Shown: in pieces, positions 41,826 to 52,543 of the stretch
Layout of the letters: the number at the start of each line of letters is the position of its first letter
How positions within the stretch are numbered: the stretch's first letter is position 1
NCBI GenBank assembly: GCA_003707065.3
Contig: PPXM03000013.1
Span: 1 to 64,000 of the forward strand
Reading direction: 5' to 3'
Length of the DNA stretch: 64,000 nucleotides
Source: Trigonopsis variabilis
Taxonomy: Eukaryota > Ascomycota > Trigonopsidomycetes > Trigonopsidales > Trigonopsidaceae
Notes under the pieces: model-generated
What the model was told of the DNA's origin: nothing
What the model saw: the letters and a program-made list of their open reading frames with translations, nothing else
The model's database searches: none
Position numbers and translations under genes: made by a program

Positions 41826-42098
41826 CGCAGTCAGCCCGTCTTTCTCAGGCTTTGGCGCCAGTGATGAGTCTGTATCGCGATACAACCAGCCGACCTGATA
41901 GCCATCACGACGCTCTCTGCACCAGAAAGACTGGACTTGGACTCTATTTAGTTGTGACTGAACCGAGGTCCTACATAGTCCAACTCCTTTCTTACCCAAG
42001 AGCCAGGCTTTTTAGGCTTTAGGCTTGGGCCCTATCCCGTTTTGAGATAACCTAGGTGGGCCTGAACTGCTCTTGCTACAATTGGTTCCTGCCGTTCC

Positions 42099-43349
42099 AT
42101 GGCTTTTCTGGTTCGGAGACCGCCTTTGTTGCCACTGTTAAGGACTGCTCGTTGCTTTATTCATACCACACCGGCACATAAACCTCGTCTAGTCGAACTG
42201 ATAGCTGATAATCCCCAAGGAATCGAGAGCCCGGTGCAGGTCAAGTCGACCAGCCGGTCTCCCCCGCCTTTAGACAATCTCCGAAGTGAGGGAAAGTTTA
42301 GTGAGTATGACCTAAGTTACGATGAATATGATGCTGGGCTCTTAGCCCCTGTTCCAAGAGGTGGGCTGAAGCCTCGGGAGAAGTTTCGCCCTAAAAGCCT
42401 CTATGTTACTGATCTGGTCACCCCCTGGTGTGAACTGCAAAAGTTCTACGATGAAGAGTATGGAAAAGAGCTGGAGATCTCACTGGTGACGCCAGCGATG
42501 ACCCAGGGTACCGAACTGCATGAGAAACGGGAGGAAGAGCTGGTGGGCGAGAGGGTGGAAGTCAGGGTTACGTCAAAGGAAGATATCATGGCGCTCAGAC
42601 TTCTTGACACTTATCAGAAACTTGTCCAGCTTAAAGAGACCGGGATAACGAGAGAACTATCCGTCATGGGGATCATCGATGACGTCTTCGTCCAAGGTCG
42701 GATTGACGAGCTCCAGCATACAGACAAGGTCCCAGTCTCTTTGACTTACGGTTCAATCAAAGTTCCCCGGCTGGACTCTCCCTTGGTCTATGTCGGGGAC
42801 CTCAAAACGCGGTTCTCAGAAGCAATTCCTCAGCGCCGCTATTGCCTATCATATCACCAGCAGTTATTGCTCTACCAGCGTCTCTTTGTCAACCTGACTG
42901 AGAACTTGTTTGACTATAATGCCTGGTACTTGAGTAAAAAGTTGGATCCCCAAAAGGAGTTTGGACAAGAGACTCTGGAAGCTGCTTATGACATTCTGGA
43001 TATGGACATGAACCACAGCGAGGAGCCAGGCTTGATTAATCTTGAGTACCTCTCAAGTTTATTGATATCGATGTTTAGCGAATTCCAGGGAAAAGTATCC
43101 AAAGACGCTTATGTTGAGCTCACCCACCAGCCTTCTGGGTCACCTATCGGTACGCTTTGGTTTCCTTTTGATTATCGTCTGATGGCGGTAAGTGCCAGAG
43201 ATCGCTTAGAGTACTGGAACGGCACAAGGCTCCCGAGAGGAGTCGAGATCGAAGAGGCTTTTAAATGTTCCACCTGTCCTTATTCTGACAGATGTGCCTG
43301 GCGAAGCGAAAAGCACGACCTACTGATGATAAAGAAATATGAACAATAG
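42099..43349 (+). CDS. EXO5: Exonuclease V, mitochondrial
   Basis: A 416-residue Dem1/Exo5-family nuclease, a PD-(D/E)XK 5' exonuclease on single-stranded DNA that is needed for mitochondrial genome maintenance in yeast. The N-terminus MAFLVRRPPLLPLLRTARCF is a presequence. The four cysteines of the iron-sulfur cluster are present: Cys111 in TPWCELQ, and Cys390, 393 and 399 in CSTCPYSDRC. The nuclease motifs are TQGTELHEKREEELV, GIIDDV and VGDLKTR. Length is shorter than S. cerevisiae Exo5 but similar to other fungi. Single exon, first ATG. Confidence 0.92.
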   Translation: MAFLVRRPPLLPLLRTARCFIHTTPAHKPRLVELIADNPQGIESPVQVKSTSRSPPPLDNLRSEGKFSEYDLSYDEYDAGLLAPVPRGGLKPREKFRPKSLYVTDLVTPWCELQKFYDEEYGKELEISLVTPAMTQGTELHEKREEELVGERVEVRVTSKEDIMALRLLDTYQKLVQLKETGITRELSVMGIIDDVFVQGRIDELQHTDKVPVSLTYGSIKVPRLDSPLVYVGDLKTRFSEAIPQRRYCLSYHQQLLLYQRLFVNLTENLFDYNAWYLSKKLDPQKEFGQETLEAAYDILDMDMNHSEEPGLINLEYLSSLLISMFSEFQGKVSKDAYVELTHQPSGSPIGTLWFPFDYRLMAVSARDRLEYWNGTRLPRGVEIEEAFKCSTCPYSDRCAWRSEKHDLLMIKKYEQ

Positions 43350-43447
43350 TCTTGTGAAGGCTCAAGTGAATAAGCTGGGCCCAGTATTTGTACATTAGAT
43401 TCATTTGTATTCCCAATTTTATCATACTAGTGTACATGGCATCCGTT

Positions 43448-45510
43448 TCATTTGTGATTTTGCTTCTCATATAGTTCCAGCTGGAGTGCAGCCAGAAAAC
43501 AAGGGATCTCCTTTCGCTCCTCCACCCAGAATTTGATCAAGTTCCTGCAGTCTTTGGAAAATTGTGAGTCTGATCGGCCTAAGAGTTTCATTGATCCTTC
43601 TTGCGGGTCAAACTGCAGTCCTCCTTCTTCGTCAGTCGACACAAAGGTCGACACCATCTTGACGCGGCGGTCTTTACCAAAATCAACTCGATAGCCGAGT
43701 AAATCAAATATGATTTGTCTGAATTCCAATGACTTTGCTCTATACACGTCTGTCATTCTCATCAGTGATTTGTCTTTATCAGCAAGCTTCCTCTCTAATT
43801 CCTTCATTTCCAACTGCACTCGCTCCAACGTCTCCAGAGGAACGGCTTGTCTCTGTTTCCCTTGTAGATCTTCCAAAAGCGCTTTATTCTCCCGCTCAAG
43901 CACGTCCAACGTAGACTGTTTGATGGCTTCTATTCTGGCCGTGGGGTTATCTTTAAGTTCCAATATTCTGGTCCGTTTCTTTATTGGACTATTTATGCTC
44001 GCTTCCAATCGAGTTACCTGGTTTCGAAGCTTCTCTGCTTCTCGATTGAGCGTCTCTGACCGATTTTCGGCCTTGATCAGCGAGTCCTGAAGAACCATAT
44101 TCCTCCTAACCAACTCACCCACTCGTTCATTATCTCCTTCATCTTCAGCAGGACGCTTTCTTGAAACCGGTTCTTGTGCTTTGTTTGTCAGATCTGTGAT
44201 TTCTTTCTTCATGTCTTCTATAAGTCCCTCCAATTCCTTGATTCGAGTAGTCTTGACTTCATCAAAATCTGCCCCCATGTTTGCTTCTTCGACGTCGTAT
44301 GATTTGAGCTGTTCTCGCAACAAAGCGCTCTCCTTCAGCGCCAAGTCGCGCTGTCCTTCAACAGTCAGTCGATTTTTCTGCTCGGCCTCTAGAGAGGCGT
44401 TCAGTTCTCTTATTTGGTTCTTGAGCTCCTGAACAGCGTCTTCCAATTCTGCGATCCGTGCCCCTCGGCTCTTGTTCTCTCCGCTGACCCGGCTCAGTTC
44501 ATCGAGAACGGAGAATTTCTCGGTTCGAGCTTCGACTAACGCTCGGATGACTTGCTCTGGAGACGAAAATGTATCGTCTCTATCAAGATATGCGAACCAC
44601 CGCTCTCTTTCATCGCGTAGGTTTGTGGCCTCGATCTCAAGCTCGGCAATCTGGTCTCTCAGGCTATCCATGATTCTTACTTTCGCCTCCAACGCCAGTT
44701 TCTCCTCCTCTAGCACATCTGTAGAGCGTTTTGCGACCCGCAAAGCCTCGACTTCTTTGGCTAGCGACCAGTTTGTGGCTTCCAATTTACGGACGCAGTT
44801 GACCTGTTCGGCCAGCTCCTGGGTGACAAATTCCAGGTTCTGGTCCTGGCTAGGGTCGTGCTTGACCGAATTACTCGATAGCACTTCGATATCTCGGTCT
44901 TTGCCAATCAGCTGCTGGTTCAGCTCCCCGAGCTCACGTGACTTGGCGCTGAGGGCCCTCGAGAGCTCATCAATTGAAGACTGTAGGGTTCTGCATTTGA
45001 TTTCGTATGAGTCTTTTTGCTGTCGAAGGGAAGATTGTAAATTAGATACCTGGCTTGATTTCTCAGAATCGCGGTCTTTTAGAGTCGTAACTTCCAACCG
45101 CAAAGAGCGGATAAGCGACTCGGTTTGCAACTTTGTTGGTCAGTAAATCGCTGCAGTTTCTAGCTTACTTTGAACGTTTCTTTCTCTTGCTTGAGTTTCG
45201 TAGCAAGCTCCTCGGATTCCTTTTGTTTATTGAACAGAAACACCTGGTCCGATTCGAGTGCCTTGCCAGTTAGAAGCTTCGTTTAGATATCCTTTACTCA
45301 CATCGGCTCTTGATCCCTCCACTTTCACTCTAGTCTCAAGCTCCCGAATAGTATCTTCGTATTGTAGCTTCTCCCTCTCTCGATCATCCTTGATACTCGA
45401 CAGCTCATAACGCAGCTGGTTGATGACTAATAATGGATCGGTTTCTGCGTTCTCGCCGTTAGAATCAAATTACACACGCAACCCACCTCTGGCAGCGACT
45501 GTGTCATCAT
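43448..45510 (-). CDS. MAD1: MAD1 spindle checkpoint protein
   Basis: Four exons (45510-45487, 45451-45302, 45261-45169, 45130-43448) encode 649 residues. Nearly all of the protein is coiled coil. The conserved C-terminal domain has the RLK-type region RAKSLEFRQIIFDLLGYRVDF and ends FWVEERKEIPCFLAALQLELYE, diagnostic of Mad1. At the spindle checkpoint Mad1 recruits Mad2 to unattached kinetochores through Bub1 and produces the Cdc20 inhibitor. The Mad2-interaction motif should lie near residues 400-450 (KKRTRILELKDNPTARI region), by position. Introns are 35, 40 and 38 nt, the first with donor gtgggt. The first exon has only eight codons (two adjacent ATGs). Confidence 0.92.
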
Positions 45511-46294
45511 GAGCACGTCCTAGAGTCGCGACTGATTGATATTTACAGGAAGCGTTACTGTGTACAGTTGACTATTCTATGTAACAAAACGACTCATCAC
45601 TGCCCACCAAGGCGAACTTTCATCACGAAAGATAGCCGAAATGCCAGGAAATTCTTTGCTTTCATATTGAATACACTCGTACATTGTGTATTTTCAGATT
45701 CGTCCATTTAGACCGTATTTAGATCCTTTTCAACTGCGACCGTAAACGTTCATTGCCGTTGCTCGGGCGACTGCGCCCGTATTCACTGACAAGATGCCCT
45801 TACGGACTGGTCTTGTTCGGCCTGTTTCACGAATTAAACATTAACGCAGAATCTTAGATGACATAGTATTAAAGATTGCTTATTATAAATCAGCAGGAGT
45901 TTTTAAATATTTTAAAGATGTAGCTAAAGTGTACACGTATTATATATAGTCTGTAGGTGCTTTCACTTTCACTGTAGAGTGACATAAGCGATTAAAGTAA
46001 ACACTTTAAAGACTGTGTCAGTCTGTTTGCTGAGAAAGCAATTATAGAGAAACGCATGCTATACTGTACTAGTGTCACGTAATTAGTGAGAAAAGACAAT
46101 CATCGGACCGTTTATTATTCAATTATTTTAAATCTTAGACCAACTGTACCTCGACCAAGTCTGGTTGAACAGTTCGTTACACGCTACAGAAAGTAAACCT
46201 CGCAACTAGGCTGATCATCCATCATTCTGGCAGCCTGTTCTTTTGTTTCGAACTTGCTTAGTAAATAAAGCTGCTTATACTGGCTTATTGCATT
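45511..46294. other. AT-rich divergent promoter region
   Basis: About 780 bases between MAD1 and the MMtag gene, noticeably AT-rich from 45820 to 46150. No gene, RNA or clear repeat was recognised. Confidence 0.5.
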
Positions 46295-47129
46295 ATGGAT
46301 CTTTTCCAAAAAGAATCCTCTGCAAAGTCGGCCTCAGTTCGGGGAGGAAGAGGTGGGTTTAGTTGAGAAATAATAGCTAAGAGAAGCCGATTTTAACTGG
46401 GAGGATGTCAAGAGCGATAAACATCGAGCAAATTATCTGGGAAACAGTCTTATGGCTCCACGAGGGAGAGATTCTAGGGACCCTTCCTGGTATACCAAGC
46501 AGTCGTCAAGTCTGTCGGACGCAGAAGCTGAAAGAAGGAAGATTATAATGGCCGAAAAGTATGCCATGGCAGAGGCTTTGTAAGTGATCTTGTCTTTTGG
46601 GATAGCTAACGGTATTAGAGGCTTTCCTGTTGATGAGCAATCGCCTGAGGGAGCTCCACCAGAATCTGCAGACGACAATAGACCAACCAGATCTCGTGAT
46701 AGAAAAGATGACAGAGACAGATACCATCGACGGCGGTATTCGCCCTCTCGTCGGGATCGATCTCCTGACTCTCGTCGGCGACATTCTCCCTCCCGACGGG
46801 ATCGGTCTCCTGCGTCTCGTAGGAGATACTCCCCTTCACGACGGGACCGCTCTCCTGGACGTCACCGCCGCCATGGTGAAGACCGTTTGGGTGGACGGCG
46901 TCGGGAGGATCGCAATCGATCACCTGGGCGGGAAAGAAGCTACCGTGGCCGATCTAGCGAGCATGATGGTCATCGTGATTCTTCGTCAAGGTCATATAGA
47001 AACTACGAATCCCCACGTCGAGAATCTTCAGCGCGGTACAGTCGATCTCCCAGTCGCCCTCGTTCTCCAGAAAGAGAACGCTCTCCTGACCGACGCCACG
47101 ACAGCGCGCATAAAGGGTCTTACGACTAG
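46295..47129 (+). CDS. MMtag-domain protein with RS-rich tail
   Basis: Three exons (46295-46352, 46384-46579, 46619-47129) encode 254 residues. The N-terminal 85 residues match the MMtag family (multiple myeloma tumour-associated protein 2, 'kinase phosphorylation' domain): [18 protein letters not shown], then [23 protein letters not shown] and MAEALGF. The tail has four repeats of the type [15 protein letters not shown] and many Arg-Ser pairs, as in splicing factors, so a nuclear role in mRNA processing is likely. The family is poorly characterised. Intron 1 is 31 nt, the shortest in the window (donor gtgggt), and intron 2 is 39 nt. Without splicing the domain is broken, which strongly supports these junctions. 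Confidence 0.88.
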
Positions 47130-47180
47130 ATAAACGGTTATAATGAACTTCTCTTAAGCCTGCTTTTAGATAGTGTCTGT

Positions 47181-49445
47181 CTATACTTTGATTTCTTCGG
47201 GCATCCCCATCATATTCACGACAAGAGCCGTCCATCCCAAGAACTGCCGGGTTCCTTGGCCTTTTCCTGTCTTGTCGTTATAGTTCTCCCATGCAAAACC
47301 GGTCTCATCCCATGACTTTTTAACTGCCTTTACCACGTTGATCCTCAGCTCTTTATAGATTGCTGCTGCTTGCTTGCGGACACTTTTGCTGGCGTGTCCT
47401 TGTGCATATTTGCTCAGGTTGTCGAGTGCTAGGTAGTTGATGTTGATCCAAATTGGACTCCGCCAGTAGTCCTCACCTTGGCCATAGTAGGGATCGCTCT
47501 TGGATAGAGATCTGAGGCCATAGGGTGTCCATAACTTGTCTTCGTCCCGAATTGAGGCCAAGATAGCTCCAAGCCGATGATCGGTCTGGGCGCTGCCGTC
47601 ATCCGAAATCATGCCTGTTAATAGTGGAAACAATGTAACGTATCCTTCATGGCATACGTGGACATGCTCTTCTTCTTCATCGATTGTAGCGTCACAGTAA
47701 GCCTTGCCTTCTTCACTCCAGAAAAGTGATTCCAGATTGGCTCCCACGGCCTTCTCTGTAGCCATAAACCCTTCGGCGTCTTCATACTCTCCTAGCACGG
47801 TGGCGACCTCGCTCATCACTCTAGCCATTAGCCCTACCCAGCACTGAAGGTCGACATGCAGGTCTCCATCGTGGGCTTGGGCACGAGGATAGTCATCCAA
47901 GCCACTAGTAAGACAGAATTCGCCGCTCCGTCCTCTCCACCTGTAAGCATCCAGAGACCCTTCTCGGTCCCATTCCCTGACTTCTCCTCTTTGGCTACGT
48001 CTGAACCAGTTATAGTGTCGAATCAACGTAGGATAGAGATCAGCCAGTTGCGCTCTCCAGCGGGTTTCGTCGCTATCACCCTCGTTAATCTCAATGCTGG
48101 TTCCTATTTTGTCCAACAGCTTCTCGATGGCCAAGAAAAGGGTGGGTGGATTAGCATATCGTGGGTCTTGGGTTTGAAACTCTCGCGGCACTCGTGACCG
48201 ACCTTCGTCGCCTAGAGCTTGTTCTCGAGCAATCCAACCTTCGGGGTCAGCCAAGGAGAACCAAGATGAAATGACGTCCAAGGCCAAATGGGGATCAAAA
48301 TCGATCAAGACGAGCAGATGGAATCCCTCATCCCAATAGAAACCTCTAGGGAAGAATGAGCGGCTAGGAACAAAGGTGAGAAGATCAAAAGGCCCCTCGC
48401 GTACTGCCAAGTCGGGATCGACTGTACCTGCGGGGTTTACACCTTCAGCATGTTCAACTTCTTCATCCAAGCGATCGACGACCAAGTCACCATGGAAAAA
48501 GCCCAGTCCTCCTTCAAGAGTTGATAAAAGCGTCTGAGCGAATTCTAGATATTCTGGAGAAGAGAAAGGCGAGGCAAAGGAAAACGTTTGGGAGAACTTC
48601 TCTTTGAAAGAGAGTAAAGATGAATCAAACAAAGGAGTCGGATTCCAGGAAGACGAACCAAACAGAACATCGAATTGAAATGGCCCCTGGAACGTTTTAT
48701 GGACCACAATCAATCTACCAGTCGAAGATATGGCCGGAACTCCAGGAGTCAAGCCTTCCCAAGGTGAGGGCGGAGGGTCGACTTGCATTTGCTCGAGTTT
48801 TTGTAAATTAGCAGAAACCAGAGTGCCAAAGATATTAGTGAATCTCCAAGGCTGAGGAATATCCAAGACGACCATTTGACTCAATTGCTCCTTTCCAGAA
48901 GGATACACGCATGAGTCGGAATCCTTAATGGAGAATTTCAATTGCCCTAGCCCATCACAACGCCCAGAAACATCAATAGGACCTTGCACATATGATTTTC
49001 GTTCAATTGACTCTATAGAATTCTCTATGGTCAACTCTCCTTCGGATCCATCCTCCAACGCAATGTAAAACCCTATCGATGTAACTGAGTTGCGATCCCT
49101 TGGTGATCCCGACACTCGAAGGGCCCAAGAATCGTCGCCAGCCAAGACAAAAGAAGTGTTTAAATCCAGTCGATTATCACTGTCGATTATCTTTTGTTTT
49201 CCTCCGAAGTTGACATCGTAATATTCCCATTCGAACGCCTTCAAATCATGGGAATTATCACAGTTATGGCGGAAATGTCGCATTCCATCGTATGAATCAG
49301 AGGAATACCAGTATAATCCGGTCATGATGCTCTCGCCAACATCAGGTCGTAGCCCCATATACAAATTTGACCGGAACGGGCCCCATCTCACGTTCTTTTC
49401 CGCTTGACATAAGCCAAGCAGGCTGATCAAGGCGAGTAGTAACAT
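47181..49445 (-). CDS. CWH41: Mannosyl-oligosaccharide glucosidase I (GH63)
   Basis: A 754-residue ER enzyme that trims the outermost alpha-1,2-linked glucose from Glc3Man9GlcNAc2 on new glycoproteins. It starts with a signal anchor MLLLALISLLGLCQA, followed by NVRWGPFRSNLYMGLRPD. The GH63 catalytic half contains PSRSFFPRGFYWDEGFHLL, TSGLDDYPRAQAHDGDLHVDL with the catalytic Asp, YWRSPIWININYLAL, and WENYNDKTGKG with the catalytic Glu, then FLGWTALVV. Length fits fungal glucosidase I (about 800). The ATG at 49445 is the first; 12 upstream codons are open without ATG. It converges with the MMtag gene. Confidence 0.95.
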   Translation of the reverse strand: MLLLALISLLGLCQAEKNVRWGPFRSNLYMGLRPDVGESIMTGLYWYSSDSYDGMRHFRHNCDNSHDLKAFEWEYYDVNFGGKQKIIDSDNRLDLNTSFVLAGDDSWALRVSGSPRDRNSVTSIGFYIALEDGSEGELTIENSIESIERKSYVQGPIDVSGRCDGLGQLKFSIKDSDSCVYPSGKEQLSQMVVLDIPQPWRFTNIFGTLVSANLQKLEQMQVDPPPSPWEGLTPGVPAISSTGRLIVVHKTFQGPFQFDVLFGSSSWNPTPLFDSSLLSFKEKFSQTFSFASPFSSPEYLEFAQTLLSTLEGGLGFFHGDLVVDRLDEEVEHAEGVNPAGTVDPDLAVREGPFDLLTFVPSRSFFPRGFYWDEGFHLLVLIDFDPHLALDVISSWFSLADPEGWIAREQALGDEGRSRVPREFQTQDPRYANPPTLFLAIEKLLDKIGTSIEINEGDSDETRWRAQLADLYPTLIRHYNWFRRSQRGEVREWDREGSLDAYRWRGRSGEFCLTSGLDDYPRAQAHDGDLHVDLQCWVGLMARVMSEVATVLGEYEDAEGFMATEKAVGANLESLFWSEEGKAYCDATIDEEEEHVHVCHEGYVTLFPLLTGMISDDGSAQTDHRLGAILASIRDEDKLWTPYGLRSLSKSDPYYGQGEDYWRSPIWININYLALDNLSKYAQGHASKSVRKQAAAIYKELRINVVKAVKKSWDETGFAWENYNDKTGKGQGTRQFLGWTALVVNMMGMPEEIKV

Positions 49446-49817
49446 GACAAGTGGACCCTTCACAATAGACCGTACAGTCACCTAGGGATCATACAAAGGG
49501 TTTCTGTCATTGTGTTTTCTAATTTGAGAGCATTTCGTTTTGAATTCTAAGGAACTCCAATGGAAATTGTTATTTACGGTTAGTTCTCACCGCCCAGTCT
49601 ATGCCTCCCTCCACTCTAGGTTTCCCATCTGAATATTCACATGTACATTTTAATAACTGTAGATACTGAAGCTGATCAGCTTGCGCTATTAGACTAAGGA
49701 TTGCGTTGAGGATGAGCCTTATGACAGTCGTTGCTATCCACGAAGATTCTTCGCTGCTCCCAATCAGCAAAGACTACGACGGGACTCAAAGTTGTTGGCA
49801 CTGGGTATTTGCACAAA
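49446..49817. other. Divergent promoter region
   Basis: About 370 bases between glucosidase I and the bL31m gene. Alternative frames before 49818 lack ATG starts with coding support. Confidence 0.5.
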
Positions 49818-50249
49818 ATGTCATTCCTGTCGAATATACGACCCGTTTTCAAGATGCCGTCGCTGCCGTCTTTACCACTTGGTGCACGGTTCAAGTCAAA
49901 AGGCGGTGAAAGGAAGAGGAGAATGAAGCGGATAGCTCGACCGCGGTTCCGACATCTTCAAGTTGGCCATACTCGGCCAACGATCTTTCACATGTTTGAT
50001 ACGCAGGTCCAATTATCAGATGGCTCGACCTATACACGGCGATCGCAGTATCCGCGACTGGATGTCTACACCGGATTGGACGCCAGGTCTCATCCGTTCT
50101 GGAACCCTACGGCCAGTGATCTGTCAAGACAACGAGTGGATACATCCGGTAAAGTCAATAGATTCAACGCCAGATTCGGACTGGATTCAGAAGGCACGAC
50201 GTCGGACGATCTTACCAACCTCATGGGCAGCTTTGAAAAGAAGGAATGA
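49818..50249 (+). CDS. MRPL36: Mitochondrial ribosomal protein bL31m
   Basis: A 143-residue homologue of yeast Mrpl36, the bL31 protein of the mitochondrial large subunit. Matching blocks are HTRPTIFHMFDTQVQLSDGS, RRSQYPRLDV and HPFWNPTASD, then KVNRFNARFGL. The N-terminus MSFLSNIRPVFKMPSLPSLP followed by a basic segment is a typical mitochondrial presequence. The ATG at 49818 is the first in the open frame; no intron was seen. It sits between glucosidase I (divergent) and VPS5 (convergent). Confidence 0.9.
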   Translation: MSFLSNIRPVFKMPSLPSLPLGARFKSKGGERKRRMKRIARPRFRHLQVGHTRPTIFHMFDTQVQLSDGSTYTRRSQYPRLDVYTGLDARSHPFWNPTASDLSRQRVDTSGKVNRFNARFGLDSEGTTSDDLTNLMGSFEKKE

Positions 50250-50343
50250 TCTGTACATATCTCAGGCCTTTTTTGTATATTTTTCTACGACCATCTATCC
50301 TTGGATCTTGTAATTCCTGTCGTACTACCTTGTCTTGCCTCCC

Positions 50344-51826
50344 TCACGCAAAACCTTGCTCTCGATAAAAGGCGTCCCATAGATCTATAGCCTCCTTCTG
50401 GGTCTCCACTGCGCTCTCCAGAAACGTCTCCACACTTGCCCTGAAATCTTCCGCTCTCTCGCTATCAAAACGCTCGAATTCCGCCTTGATTCGTCGCCCA
50501 ATATCATCAAACTCAACATGTGACGCTTGCACCTTCCGCTCCTGTTCCTTGATCTCGTCCTCAAGCGCCCCCAGTCGATCCTGCTGGGTCTTTCCTTGCC
50601 GTCGTAGTTTATCTAGCATTCCTTTTTTCTTGACAAGTTCGGTTTCGGTCGCCTTCCAGTTCTCAAACGCCCGCTGTCGCTGGGCAAATACTTCTCGCAC
50701 TGAATCACACAACCTCATATATTCATCAAGAGTATCTCCAAGTGTCAGTATATCTTGTAATCGCTGTCGATCCTGAAGTTCCTGGACCCTACTTTCAACT
50801 TTGGCCAGGGCTTCAAGAGTAGCCGTTAGTCCAGGTGAAATCTCTACCTCGGCCAACGTGCGGATAGACTGACTGAGGTCGCCTACAGCTTCGGCGAGAT
50901 CCTGCCGTTGGCTTGCTATTGTATCCAGCGCTTTGCTCAAAGCCAGGATCTGGGCCTCAAACGTGGCCATGTATGATTTCTTGTCGACAAACCATTCATC
51001 AGTTTCTCTAAACTTTGACGAGAATGAAAAGGCAGTTCCTAGCGAAGACATGAGCCCTTTATCTGGCCGGGTCGACTCTCGCTGTCTGGCCTCGGATGAG
51101 AAAGTGTCAGACTCTAAGAAAAGCTTGAGGTCTGAGTCACTCTGCAGCACGGGGTGGCGGACTATCTTGACCAGCATCTTTTCCAGAGCCGCTCGACGCG
51201 CTTCGACAAAGTCTTCGTCAAATCGTCCAACCGCTTGCTTCTCGGGAGGAGCAGGAATAATGATACCAGGGTGACTGTTGGCCAATGCATGATAGATCCA
51301 CCTGAAGTCTTTATACCGCCTTGTGACTGAGAATTGAGGAGCATGATAACCTGGGGCATCGGTCTTGGTCCGCACTTGATACACCGTATGAGCCGATGTC
51401 AGATCGCCTACCTTGGCAGGATCACCCACGTGCACTTCGAACTGGTAGATTGGAGCCGTAGTTTGCTCGGCTGTGTGCTCACTTGGCTTGCCTGATGCCG
51501 CCACTGTGGTTGCTGTCTCGCTCGAAGCAGTCGAGTTCAAATCAACGTCCTGTAGGTGTTTATTTATCTCTCCCAGATCGGGCTCGTCAGCTGTAGCAGC
51601 AGTTTCGTTCAATGGGCCTAAGGGATTAGAAACATCTTCAAATGACACCGGATGAGTCGACAGGGAGGCCTTGCGGACTCGTGATCGAGTCTTACTAGGA
51701 GGGGCAGCGGTAGTTGGCGTAGTTGGGGATTCCACTCGGGAAGGACCTTTTATTAGTAAATCCCATCAATGAATTCTTACTGTATGAGACGGCATCATCC
51801 CAATGAGAATTGAAATCGTCGCTCAT
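50344..51826 (-). CDS. VPS5: Vps5/SNX1-type sorting nexin
   Basis: Two exons (51826-51781, 51746-50344) encode 482 residues. After a disordered N-terminal 90 residues comes a PX domain (YQFEVHVGDPAKVG, FSVTRRYKDFRWIYHALANS, IIPAPPEKQ), which binds PI3P. The remainder, from about residue 255, is a BAR domain of long helices ending RASVETFLESAVETQKEAIDLW. Vps5 pairs with Vps17 in the membrane-bending part of retromer for endosome-to-Golgi retrieval. The 34-nt intron ends actaataaaag. An alternative acceptor 13 bases downstream is also possible but would give a branch-to-AG distance unlike other introns here. Confidence 0.92.
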
Positions 51827-52543
51827 GAGAGTGATGGGGTAGAGGCAAGGTGAGTTACACTATGGAGATGGCAACAATAGTGGGGATGCCCGTTCGTCCA
51901 GCGTTCCTATATAGATATGGAAGACTAAAGTGCATCAATTTATACAAATACCTAGAGGGTCAAGTAGGTGGATCCAGCTAAATTGGTCACAAAGTCTCAT
52001 TCAATGACTGTGCCTTTGTGATATTGACCTATGTTGAACCTGTTGACCCTTGCAATCGAGTTAGGCTGTAGGCCGTTTCACTACTGCTTGGATAGCATGT
52101 CTGTGAAAAGCCTTGATAATTACGAATACTGCTTCAGCAGGGCTACTTATTATTAAGACCGTGGCCGTGATAGTCTTCTCATTCCAACTCTCATATCATA
52201 TAGATCGCGGGTGATGTACCACAGTAGTTAAATCAGCTTCGCAAAATACATTTATATCTTCTTGATTGACTCCCAGAAAGTACCCAGGAACCTTCTACGG
52301 CGGTTTTATTCCCACTCTAGAGCCAAACAGCCGACACCTCATTGACAGTTTATGCAGCTCCAAATTGCCTGGCCGCTCGTCGTTTAGCGCAGCAAATCCC
52401 CATTTGTATCCTCGATAGCACAGCTAGGACAGTATCAATTGCCCTAGGAGCTTGCTGTCGCTGTCTACTATCTTGTAATTGGTAGCGCTTCCCAAAAAGG
52501 CAATAGAAACCAGACGTCAAGCGCAGGCTGCGCATCATCCGTC
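51827..52543. other. Divergent promoter region VPS5 / S-formylglutathione hydrolase
   Basis: About 720 bases. Only a short minus-strand frame (52350-52538) occurs, with no homology. No RNA or repeat was recognised. Confidence 0.5.

Noticed and set aside
44472-45146. A 224-codon plus-strand Ser-rich frame
   Set aside because: It is the antisense of the MAD1 coiled coil; Ser/Arg/Phe bias is what reverse complement of Glu/Leu/Lys codons gives.
30073-49445. N-glycan gene cluster (CAX4, PNGase A-like, glucosidase I)
   Set aside because: The three genes are spread over 19 kb with many unrelated genes between them and on scattered positions, so chance is the simpler reading.
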